Below are positions 43,417 through 51,710 of a stretch of DNA of 64,000 nt, one piece after another. The stretch comes from Deltaproteobacteria bacterium (lineage in GTDB: Bacteria; Desulfobacterota; DSM-4660; Desulfatiglandales; Desulfatiglandaceae). The notes under the pieces were generated by a model. The model was given only the letters and a program-made list of their open reading frames with translations, was not told the DNA's origin and did not search any database. Within the stretch, counting starts at the first letter, position 1; each line of letters opens with the position of its first letter. The position numbers and the translations under genes are program-made. The DNA lies in assembly GCA_019307815.1 (NCBI GenBank), contig JAFDIV010000001.1, forward strand, positions 62,001-126,000. The letters run 5' to 3'.

Positions 43417-46400
43417 ATGAGAAAGCTCGTGAATCTAAGATCGTTAATTATTATCTGCCTTTTGGCGGTATTTTCTTTTCCATGCCTGGCCGCGGAGCCA
43501 GACATGGCCGACTACACGGCCTATCCCATTTTCATGGCCCAGTCGGTCAAACCTAATATCCTAATTATCCTGGATAATTCGGGCAGTATGAATTTTCCGG
43601 CCTATGGATCTTATCCAGGATCAGGTAATGAAATCACGGACGCACCCTTTGCAGGGTCCCCCTATACTGCTACCATTGATATCCAAGTGGCAGCCTCGGC
43701 TGATGATGCCGAGGAATCGGGTGGAACCACCTATGATCACGAGGATCTTGACCTGGGGGCCTGGCATGTAGGCATTAGATTCCAAAATGTCACCATTCCC
43801 CAGGGGGCCACCATAACCAATGCATACATAACCTTTGAGGCCGCCCACCCGGACAACAGTGCAAACGTAGATGGTGATACATCCCTCACCATAAAGGCAC
43901 AGGCCATAGACAACGCACCAGAGTTCAGTTTTGGATCCAACAACAATGATATCTCCGGCAGGACGACCACCAGCGCATCTGTGAGTTGGAATAACCTCCC
44001 TGCATGGACAGAAGGCAATTCCTATCAGAGCCCAGATCTGTCCTCCGTGGTCCAGGAGATAGTGAATCGGGACGGCTGGACAAGCGGAAACTCCATGGCC
44101 TTTATCATAACCGGTTCAGGTAACAGGGAGACAAGGGCGTATAACTACGGTGACCATAGCCATGGCCCAGTTCTTCATGTGGAATATACGGGTGTCAGGT
44201 ATTATGGATACTTTGATCCAGATGCCCGCTACACCTACAATTCAAATCGGTTTGAGAGAAACTCCAATGGCGAGTGGAGCGGGAATTGGCTGAACTGGAT
44301 TTGTATGAGAAGGATTGATGTGGCCAGGAAGATCCTGGTTGGGGGACTGGCAACTTCTCGTACAGGAGGTGGGGCCACTGATCTTATTGGGGATGATTCA
44401 AGTGGCCAGTCCTCGCGATACTGGAGAAGATATTTTAATGACTCATCAACACCTCACGTGTCAAAGTACCACGGGGGCTATTATTACGGCATAAAGGATG
44501 GATATTTGTATGTGACTTATGGTAGTGATAGCAACCCCTTTAGCGGGTATATTGCAAGGTATAATATACGGGTTCACAAAGACGAAACCGAGGAGCCATC
44601 CGACTTCCTCGATGGCAACATAGCGGGCATTCTCCAGCGCGTGGGCGACAAGGCACGTTTTGGTCTTGAATTCTATAATGATGATGAAGGGGGGTACATT
44701 GCCTCAAGGGTAGATAGTGGAAATATCACTGATATCATAACCAGAATAGAGAATATCAAGCCTGACACCTGGACACCCTTGGCCGAGGCGTTTTACGAGG
44801 GTGTTAGATACTTCCAGCAAACAACACCGCAATATTACAGCGGAGACTTCACGCGCAACAATCAATGGGATCCTTACTACTGGGATGACATTGGAGAGTT
44901 TGTTGAATGTGAAAAGAGCTTTGTGCTCCTTATAACAGACGGGGAGAGCACCCAGGATCTTAATATACCTTCGGCGCTCCAGGATTATGACAATGACAAT
45001 AATGATCCAGGAAGCTATCCTGATAATGGCTCAGATTACCTGGACGATGTGGCGTTATGGGCCCATACTAATGACTTAAGAGGTGATCTGGACGGAGACC
45101 AGAACATAACCTTTTACCCTGTCTTTGCCTTTGGTCATGGCTCTGATCTGCTTAAAGATGCGGCCAAAAACGGCGGCTTTGTGGATAAAAACGGAGACAA
45201 TAGACCGGATTTGGACAGTGAATGGGATTCTGATGGAAACGGCGTCCCTGATAACTATTTTGAGGCCGAAAGCGGTTTTGCTCTGGAGCGAAAGATCCTG
45301 CAGGCAATCACTGATATATTGAAAAGGGCCGCAGCAGGAACGGCTGTGTCAGTCCTGGCCACCACGGGAGAGGGTGAAGGAAACGTGGTACAGGCATATT
45401 TCAGGCCATCGGTTACCAGCGGCCTGGACGAGGTCAAGTGGCTGGGATATGTCCAGTCTTTATGGGTGGACCCCCGTGGAAATCTTAGGGAGGATACTAA
45501 CCAAAATGGGGCCCTGGACGTGGGGACCGATAAGATCCTAGAGTTCTTCTTGGATTCGGCAACTGGAGATACCAAAGTGAAGCGATATGATGTCTCTGCC
45601 TCGAATCCCTATCCTGACCTGGACACTGGAACCTATGAAACTGTGGGGCTTCAGGACCTGAATCCCCTGTGGGAGGCAGGCACATTGCTTGCTGACAGGG
45701 ATCCGGATGACAGGAAGATATTTACCTACTTAGATAAGGATAAGGACGAGGCAGTGGATGAAAGCACTAACGATCCCTTTGACCATTCTGGAGAAGTGGT
45801 AAGCTTTGATACCACGTCGGCCTCTGCCATAAAGCCGTATCTGGGTCTCAAGGACGATACCACATGGGGTTACCTTGGTTCCACACATGACAATAGGGTG
45901 AACAACCTGATACGCTACATTCGTGGGGAGGATATCAGCGGACTCAGGAGCCGTACCTTGGACGGCGAGGTGTGGAAACTAGGCGACATCGTGCACTCCA
46001 CCCCTGTCTCTGTCTCAAGGCCGGTCGAGAACTACCACCTCATTTATAGCGATCGGTCCTACGAGACATTCTATAAACAATACAAGGACAGGGAGACTGT
46101 GGTGTATGTGGGGGCAAATGACGGTATGCTACATGCCTTCACCTCCTGGCAGTATAATCAGGGGACAAACCAATATGTGCGGCCTTCAGGGGCACCCTCT
46201 AGCGAAAACATAGGTGATGAGCTATGGGCCTATATACCCCAGACCTTGCTGCCTCACCTCAAGTGGCTGGCTGATCCGGACTATACCCATGTCTATTACG
46301 TGGATCTCAAGCCCAAGGTTTTTGACGCAAAGATCCTGCCTGACGATACCCATTACACAGACTCAGATACAGAGGACAACTGGGGCACCTTTTTGCTGGT

Positions 46401-47712
46401 GGGCCTGCGTATGGGAGGAAAACACATATGGGCAGAGGGTGATTATGACGACGGATCGGGGAATATTGTCAGTGAGACAAGGCACTTCTATCCCACTTAC
46501 ATTTGCATGGATGTAACCGAGCCACGCAACCCCAGGTTACTATGGGAGCGCAGTTACTCGGATCTGGAAATGACCATGTCCATCCCGACCATAGTCAAGG
46601 TCAAGGACAAATGGTTTGCCGTATTCGGGTCCGGGCCTGAGGATTATGACGGTACCAGCAGCAAGAAAGGCCATGTCTTTGTGGTGGATCTCAAGACCGG
46701 TGAGCCATATAAAAACGGGACCGATGATTGGCTTTTCGAGACCTCGGAAAGTAATGCATTTATGAATTCGCCTGTGGCCCTAGACAAAGGTCTTAACTAC
46801 AATGTGGATGCCATTTACTTTGGTGAGACCTATAAGCAGGGATCCAACTGGCTCGGAAAGCTATATAAGATCCTTGTGCCTTGGGTCAGTGGTGGTTGGA
46901 CCTATGACGGCTCAGACCCTGACAATTATGTGGATAATCCCAAGGATGGTTCAAACCCTTGGAAGATGTATCCTCTCTTTAATGCTGGCAAGCCCATTAC
47001 CGCGCCTGCGGCATTAAGTATCGATTCCTTTGATAATGTATGGGTCTATGTGGGGTCAGGCCGTTACCTGAGTGAGGATGACAAGAGTAACTCGGATACC
47101 CAGTACCTGTTCGGTGTAAAGGATCCGTTTTTCAACCAGGCTCAAAGTGCCTATTATCATAACTACACCGCGAATCTGGTGCTGGACACAACAGATCTTT
47201 TCGACGCCGACCCATATATAATTATAGAAGGTGGGGACGTATATCTAACAAACGGCAATTACTTTGGCACGTTTAAGGACGACTTACTCCCAGCAGCCCG
47301 AGCCCATGACGGATGGATAAGGACTTTAACCCTTTCAAAAGAGAGGGTGATAACCAAGTTTGCGGTGCTGGGAGGTATTGTATTTACTCCCTCATTTGTG
47401 CCTAACAGTGACATCTGTGAGTACGGAGGAGACAGTTATTTATATGGCCAGTACTATGAGACGGGTACTGCATATTATAAACCGGTATTCAAGGAAGGCA
47501 CTACCACCATAACAATCGGGGGACAGCAGATGACCAAGGTGCTTGATGTAATAGAGCTTGGCTCGGGAAAGGCCTCGGCCGTGGGCGTGCACATAGGCGC
47601 GGAAGAGGGTGCAAAGGCCTTTATCCAGCAGAGTACTGGCAACATTAAGGGAGTGAATCTTAAGCCTGCATTCAATGTCAAGAGCGGACTTACGTCCTGG
47701 AAGGAACATTAA
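43417..47712 (+). CDS. pilY1: Type IV pilus assembly/adhesin protein PilY1 with inserted domain
   Basis: A 1431-aa surface protein. Order: signal peptide (to about residue 26), start of a von Willebrand A domain with MIDAS motif DNSGSM (residues 53-58), then an inserted domain of about 175 residues (about 82-258: HVGIRFQNVTIPQGATITNAY, DGDTSLTIKAQAIDNAPEF in part, WTSGNSMAFIITGSG), then the vWA continues at YYGYFDPDARYTY and WSGNWLNWICMRRIDVARK. The second half is the PilC-type beta-propeller (VHSTPVSVSRPVENYHL, VVYVGANDGMLHAFTSW) with several Asp-rich Ca loops (DKNGDNRPDLDSEWD, DTNQNGALDV). PilY1 sits at the pilus tip or outer membrane and tunes extension, adhesion and surface sensing. It ends the pilin part of the right cluster. 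Confidence 0.92.
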   Translation: MRKLVNLRSLIIICLLAVFSFPCLAAEPDMADYTAYPIFMAQSVKPNILIILDNSGSMNFPAYGSYPGSGNEITDAPFAGSPYTATIDIQVAASADDAEESGGTTYDHEDLDLGAWHVGIRFQNVTIPQGATITNAYITFEAAHPDNSANVDGDTSLTIKAQAIDNAPEFSFGSNNNDISGRTTTSASVSWNNLPAWTEGNSYQSPDLSSVVQEIVNRDGWTSGNSMAFIITGSGNRETRAYNYGDHSHGPVLHVEYTGVRYYGYFDPDARYTYNSNRFERNSNGEWSGNWLNWICMRRIDVARKILVGGLATSRTGGGATDLIGDDSSGQSSRYWRRYFNDSSTPHVSKYHGGYYYGIKDGYLYVTYGSDSNPFSGYIARYNIRVHKDETEEPSDFLDGNIAGILQRVGDKARFGLEFYNDDEGGYIASRVDSGNITDIITRIENIKPDTWTPLAEAFYEGVRYFQQTTPQYYSGDFTRNNQWDPYYWDDIGEFVECEKSFVLLITDGESTQDLNIPSALQDYDNDNNDPGSYPDNGSDYLDDVALWAHTNDLRGDLDGDQNITFYPVFAFGHGSDLLKDAAKNGGFVDKNGDNRPDLDSEWDSDGNGVPDNYFEAESGFALERKILQAITDILKRAAAGTAVSVLATTGEGEGNVVQAYFRPSVTSGLDEVKWLGYVQSLWVDPRGNLREDTNQNGALDVGTDKILEFFLDSATGDTKVKRYDVSASNPYPDLDTGTYETVGLQDLNPLWEAGTLLADRDPDDRKIFTYLDKDKDEAVDESTNDPFDHSGEVVSFDTTSASAIKPYLGLKDDTTWGYLGSTHDNRVNNLIRYIRGEDISGLRSRTLDGEVWKLGDIVHSTPVSVSRPVENYHLIYSDRSYETFYKQYKDRETVVYVGANDGMLHAFTSWQYNQGTNQYVRPSGAPSSENIGDELWAYIPQTLLPHLKWLADPDYTHVYYVDLKPKVFDAKILPDDTHYTDSDTEDNWGTFLLVGLRMGGKHIWAEGDYDDGSGNIVSETRHFYPTYICMDVTEPRNPRLLWERSYSDLEMTMSIPTIVKVKDKWFAVFGSGPEDYDGTSSKKGHVFVVDLKTGEPYKNGTDDWLFETSESNAFMNSPVALDKGLNYNVDAIYFGETYKQGSNWLGKLYKILVPWVSGGWTYDGSDPDNYVDNPKDGSNPWKMYPLFNAGKPITAPAALSIDSFDNVWVYVGSGRYLSEDDKSNSDTQYLFGVKDPFFNQAQSAYYHNYTANLVLDTTDLFDADPYIIIEGGDVYLTNGNYFGTFKDDLLPAARAHDGWIRTLTLSKERVITKFAVLGGIVFTPSFVPNSDICEYGGDSYLYGQYYETGTAYYKPVFKEGTTTITIGGQQMTKVLDVIELGSGKASAVGVHIGAEEGAKAFIQQSTGNIKGVNLKPAFNVKSGLTSWKEH

Positions 47713-47724
47713 TAAGGGGGTCTT

Positions 47725-48099
47725 ATGGTAAAGGTAAGATATAGCTCCATAATAATAGTAATGATTTGCTGTCTGCTCCTTGCCCTAGGGTGGGCATCAC
47801 TTGCCCAAGGGGCGGAAGTTCCTCAAAGTAAACCTCAAAGGAGCGCACTGGGTGTAATTATTGCAAAGGATTCACAAGAGATCGTGCTGAAAGGGGGCCG
47901 GTATTTCCGCATATCCATGGCCACCAGATTCTTTGACCAGAAAAACAGGCCCTTGACCCTGAGGCGTTTACCAGTACCTTGTGTGGCAGAGATTGAATAC
48001 GATGAAAATCGCGATGGCCCGCGCTATGCCACGGTTGTGACCGTGAGGGAGGTACTCCCGGGAGCCCATTCAGGATTTATGAAGCGGGCGCCCGAATAA
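47725..48099 (+). CDS. Small exported protein of unknown function after pilY1
   Basis: A 124-aa protein with a clear signal peptide (IIIVMICCLLLALGWASLAQG, cleaved near AQGAE) and a compact beta-rich body (LGVIIAKDSQEIVLKGGRYF, RISMATRFFD, VAEIEYDENRDGPRYATVVTV). I do not recognise a family. It starts 12 bases after pilY1 and is followed by a terminator, so it belongs to the pilin operon and probably works with pilus assembly or PilY1; this rests on position alone. Confidence 0.7.
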   Translation: MVKVRYSSIIIVMICCLLLALGWASLAQGAEVPQSKPQRSALGVIIAKDSQEIVLKGGRYFRISMATRFFDQKNRPLTLRRLPVPCVAEIEYDENRDGPRYATVVTVREVLPGAHSGFMKRAPE

Positions 48100-48198
48100 G
48101 AGGGTCTAGGCCTGAAGAGATGCTTACAATCGTTGATACCCTGGGCCATTCGGGGTGAAGACCTAATGAGGCAAGTGCCTTGGCCGGATCAATGAGGA

Positions 48199-48223
48199 AA
48201 AGCGCCCCTTTGGGCGCTTTTTT
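48199..48223 (+). terminator. Rho-independent terminator of the right minor-pilin operon
   Basis: Stem AAAGCGCCC/GGGCGCTTT (48199-48207 with 48212-48220), four-base loop, T-run to 48223. It lies 100 bases after the small exported protein gene. Confidence 0.9.
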
Positions 48224-48317
48224 GTATCAGGTCTGGTCCATATGTGAAAATAATGATAAGATTTTTTTGTAGCGAAATAACACTCAGGCTTCACAGATAG
48301 TAAAGAAAGGACGAGGC

Positions 48318-49367
48318 ATGAGAAAATTTAGTATTGTGTTTATGGCTATTTTATTTGCGGTTTCAATGGCTTGGGGGGCCACGTCAAACCCTGAGGCCCG
48401 CAAATGGTTTGAAAAGGCACATGCGGCAGAGCAATCAAAGGACTTTCGCGCTGCTGCGGCCTATTACAGCAAGGCCATTTCCTTGGACCCGAGCTTTTGG
48501 GAGGCCTATTACAACCGAGGAAATGCCTACAGGATCTTGGGCCAATTCCATAAGGCATTGAAGGACTTTTCTGAGGCCATTTCCCTTAACCCTGATTGTG
48601 TCCAGGCCTACAACAACCGTGGATATGTATTTGAACAGTTGGGACAGTATCAGTCCGCCCTTAAGGATTTTGCCGAGGCCATAAAACGCGCCCCGGAAAA
48701 TGCAGACATTTTTCTCAACAGGGGCAGTGTATATGAAAAAACGGGACAAGGCCGCTCAGCCTTTGAGGATTATACCAGGGCCATTGCCTTGGATCCGGAA
48801 AATCCAAAATTCTATTTTGCGCGAGGTAGAATTGAGGCAAAAATCGGTCGAGTCCGTAAGGCGATAGAAGACTACACCGAGGCCATCGGCCTGGATCCCG
48901 AATATACGGATGCATATTATAATCGAGGTACCCTCTACGCGCGAACAGGCCAACTTGAAAAGGCCCTCTCCGATTATACAAAGGCCATGGAACTGGACCC
49001 GGAAAAAGAGGAAGCCCATTTCAATGTGGGAGTCATTCTGGGCAAGTTGGGCCGTTATGAGGAGGCTGTGGAGGCATTCACCAGGGCCGTGGAGCTTGAT
49101 GCAGAGGATGAAAAGGCCTATATGGGGAGGGGATATTGTCTGGCCATGATGGGTAAACACCGAGACGCAATCAAGGATTATACCAAGGCCATTGCCTTGG
49201 ATCCAACAGATGCGGACGCCTACCTCAATAGGGGGATATCCTATCGAAAAATAGGGAATAAAAGGGCGTTTGTCGCCGATTACCGAAAGGCCGCCTCCTT
49301 GGGCTCTAAGCAGGCCAGGGCCTATTTGAGGTCCGAGGGCATAGGTTGGGGGGGCGCATCAGAATGA
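48318..49367 (+). CDS. Exported protein with nine TPR repeats
   Basis: A 349-aa protein: signal peptide (MRKFSIVFMAILFAVSMAWG) followed by nine regular 34-residue tetratricopeptide repeats, most ending in (A/S)I.LDP, for example AYYNRGNAYRILGQFHKA and AYLNRGISYRKIGNKRA. The repeats run from about residue 28 to the end. It should be a periplasmic protein-binding scaffold. It lies between the minor-pilin operon and pilB, but has its own transcription unit after the terminator at 48199. AAAGAAAGGA precedes the ATG. Confidence 0.85.
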   Translation: MRKFSIVFMAILFAVSMAWGATSNPEARKWFEKAHAAEQSKDFRAAAAYYSKAISLDPSFWEAYYNRGNAYRILGQFHKALKDFSEAISLNPDCVQAYNNRGYVFEQLGQYQSALKDFAEAIKRAPENADIFLNRGSVYEKTGQGRSAFEDYTRAIALDPENPKFYFARGRIEAKIGRVRKAIEDYTEAIGLDPEYTDAYYNRGTLYARTGQLEKALSDYTKAMELDPEKEEAHFNVGVILGKLGRYEEAVEAFTRAVELDAEDEKAYMGRGYCLAMMGKHRDAIKDYTKAIALDPTDADAYLNRGISYRKIGNKRAFVADYRKAASLGSKQARAYLRSEGIGWGGASE

Positions 49368-49384
49368 AAAGGCCCTTTTGTCTT

Positions 49385-49762
49385 TAAATGTCAAATGCCA
49401 AATGACCAATACCAAGTCAATTACCATTCCCAAAAAGTGTGTACTAAATTTTGGGCCTAAAGAGGGCAAGATATTTAGATAGTCTGAATTGGAATGCCAA
49501 ATGTCAAAACTCAAATCTTAAATTGACCCGTCAATAATGCAATGCCAGCCCGTAACTTGTGGCAGGTAAGTCCGCCGACAGTTTGTAGTGGGTAAATGTC
49601 ATATGAGAGATGACAGAGAATATTTCTCCCAATAAATTAGAGGTGATCTTTTCTGGTAAGGGGGGACATTGGAAAAGAAATATGAACCTAATCGTTTTGA
49701 AAGATATTTTAACATTGGGAATTTAGATTTGATTTGACATTTGGATTTTGGAATTTGGTATT
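49385..49762. repeat. Low-complexity imperfect inverted repeats upstream of pilB
   Basis: The 505-base gap 49368-49872 contains runs built on AATGTCAAAT and CCAAATG on the left side (49385-49425 and 49496-49520) and their reverse complements (GATTTGACATTTGG, GGAATTTGGTATT) on the right (49720-49762). The pattern resembles a decayed palindromic element. I see no gene in this gap. Confidence 0.5.
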
Positions 49763-49764
49763 AT
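49734..49764 (+). promoter_or_regulatory. Putative promoter of pilB
   Basis: TTGACA (49734-49739) and TATTAT (49759-49764) with a 19-base spacer, inside the right arm of the repeat region, about 110 bases before the ATG. The spacer is longer than ideal. Confidence 0.4.
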
Positions 49765-49872
49765 TCTAGCATGCTTTGAATTTAACCACCTGTTTACTCT
49801 CAAGTATGACCCCGAAGGAAAGCGCTGGGGGGGTCCGGTGCTGACTGACTGCAGGCAGGAAAAGGGATCTCA

Positions 49873-51708
49873 ATGGCCAAGATTAATGGTGAACAGGCGT
49901 TAGGGGTGGAACAGGTCTGCAAGGTACTGGTGCGCCGGGGGCTTATGTTGAAGGGACAGGCCAAAGAGGTCTTGTCCAGGCAGGCGGACTTAAGAAAAAG
50001 GCTGGAAAAAGTCCGGTCCATGAAAAGGCCGAGCCATTTTTCATCATTGAAGTGGGCCGAGCCTTCTATCACAGGCATAGATATCATCTCTTCTTTGAAT
50101 CTGGAGCGATGTGATAACCCTGATAAGACCTTGGACGAGGAAACCATTTTTCAGGCCCTGGCAGCGGACTGGGGCATACCTTATAAGAAGATCGACCCCC
50201 TAAAACTGGACCTTAACCTGGTGACCAACATCATCCCACACACCTTTGCCCTGAAGCATCTGGTGGTGCCTGTGGGCATAAGCGAGGGCTGCCTCACGGT
50301 GGCCACACCGAACCCGTTTAATGTTGAGGTGCTGGAAGACATTGCCAGGGTGAGCCAATACAAGGTCAAATCGGTGGTAAGTTCCAAGAGCGATGTACTT
50401 AGAATCATTGACGAGTTTTACGGATTCAAGCGCTCCATTGCTGCTGCGGAACACCAGTTTTCCACCAGCTCAGTGGATCTTGGAAATCTGGAGCAATATG
50501 TTCGGTTGAAGTCTCCCGAAGAGTTGCCTTCCAATGATCAGCATATAGTCAATGCGGTGAATCACCTGTTCTCATATGCCTTTGACCAAAGGGCCAGCGA
50601 TGTTCACATCGAGCCCAAGAGGGATGCCAGTATCGTGAGGATGCGGATCGACGGCGTCCTTCACACGGTCTATAAACTGCCCAAAACCGTGCACTCTGCT
50701 ATAGTAAGCAGGATCAAGAACCTGTCTCGGCTTGATATGGCCGAGAAAAGACGGCCCCAGGACGGCCGGATCAAGACAAGCAGGGGCGATACAGAGGCAG
50801 AGATACGGGTATCCACGGTCCCGGTTGCCTTTGGTGAAAAGGTGGTGATGCGGATCATGGACCCAGAGATACTGTTTCAGGACCTGGACCAACTGGGTTT
50901 CACCAAAGAGGATTTGGAGCGATACCAGCGATTTATTCATATGCCACACGGGATCGTGCTTGTCTGTGGACCTACGGGAAGCGGAAAATCCACAACCCTC
51001 TATTCTACCCTCCGGCATCTGTCTTCCCCCGAGGTCAACATTACCACCATAGAAGATCCCATAGAAATGGTGTATGAGGAGTTTAATCAGATCGCAGTCC
51101 AGCCTGCTGTGGGAATCACCTTTGGAACCATCTTGAGGAACATCCTGCGCCAGGACCCTGACATTATCATGGTGGGAGAAATGAGGGATCGCGAAACTGC
51201 GGAAAACGCCATTCAGGCGGCCTTGACCGGACATCTCGTACTGTCCACGCTTCACACCAATGACGCTGCCTCCTCTGTCACAAGGCTCTTGGACCTTGGG
51301 GTGCCCGCCTTTCTGATTCAGGCCACGTTGGTGGGTGTAGTGGCCCAACGCCTGGCGCGAACCATCTGTCCACATTGTAAGGAGCCGGTTGAGATGGATG
51401 TGGACACGCTTGCAAGGCTGGGAATCCGGGCAGAGACGCAAAAGCCTGTGACACTTTATCGGGGGAGAGGGTGCGTACGCTGCCGAGGCACGGGCTATCA
51501 CGGCAGAACAGGTATCTTCGAGGTACTTTCCTACTCCGAACAATTGAAGAAACTTACCACCCCGCAGGCACGACCTCAGGATCTCAAGGCTCAGGCCATA
51601 AAAGAGGGCATGGTCACATTGCATGAGAACGCGGTGAAAAAGTTGCTGGAAGGAAAGACCACATATGAGGAAGTGTTAAGAGTTACATGGGATGACTCGG
51701 GAAGCTAG
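49873..51708 (+). CDS. pilB: Type IV pilus extension ATPase PilB (GspE family)
   Basis: A 611-aa hexameric ATPase that powers pilus extension from the cytoplasmic face. The N-terminal GSPII_E N-domain (about residues 80-190) is followed by the ATPase core: RASDVHIEPKRD, Walker A GPTGSGKST (about 366-374), the Asp box TTIEDPIE, Walker B IIMVGEMRD (about 430), and the His box LSTLHTNDA. A zinc tetracysteine is present (CPHC at about 500, CVRC at about 533). The N-terminal 75 residues are less conserved. It is separated from pilMNOPQ by 27 kb, and no pilC, pilT or pilD is in the window. recN follows after two bases. Confidence 0.93.
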   Translation: MAKINGEQALGVEQVCKVLVRRGLMLKGQAKEVLSRQADLRKRLEKVRSMKRPSHFSSLKWAEPSITGIDIISSLNLERCDNPDKTLDEETIFQALAADWGIPYKKIDPLKLDLNLVTNIIPHTFALKHLVVPVGISEGCLTVATPNPFNVEVLEDIARVSQYKVKSVVSSKSDVLRIIDEFYGFKRSIAAAEHQFSTSSVDLGNLEQYVRLKSPEELPSNDQHIVNAVNHLFSYAFDQRASDVHIEPKRDASIVRMRIDGVLHTVYKLPKTVHSAIVSRIKNLSRLDMAEKRRPQDGRIKTSRGDTEAEIRVSTVPVAFGEKVVMRIMDPEILFQDLDQLGFTKEDLERYQRFIHMPHGIVLVCGPTGSGKSTTLYSTLRHLSSPEVNITTIEDPIEMVYEEFNQIAVQPAVGITFGTILRNILRQDPDIIMVGEMRDRETAENAIQAALTGHLVLSTLHTNDAASSVTRLLDLGVPAFLIQATLVGVVAQRLARTICPHCKEPVEMDVDTLARLGIRAETQKPVTLYRGRGCVRCRGTGYHGRTGIFEVLSYSEQLKKLTTPQARPQDLKAQAIKEGMVTLHENAVKKLLEGKTTYEEVLRVTWDDSGS

Positions 51709-51710
51709 CA

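Noticed and set aside
48318-49367. DNA-level tandem repeat suspected in the TPR gene
   Set aside because: The repeats are degenerate at DNA level and correspond to ordinary 34-residue TPR units.
50572-51624. A 350-codon open frame on the minus strand across pilB
   Set aside because: It is fully antisense to the conserved PilB ATPase core, has no recognisable domain and no ribosome site; it reflects the codon pattern of pilB.
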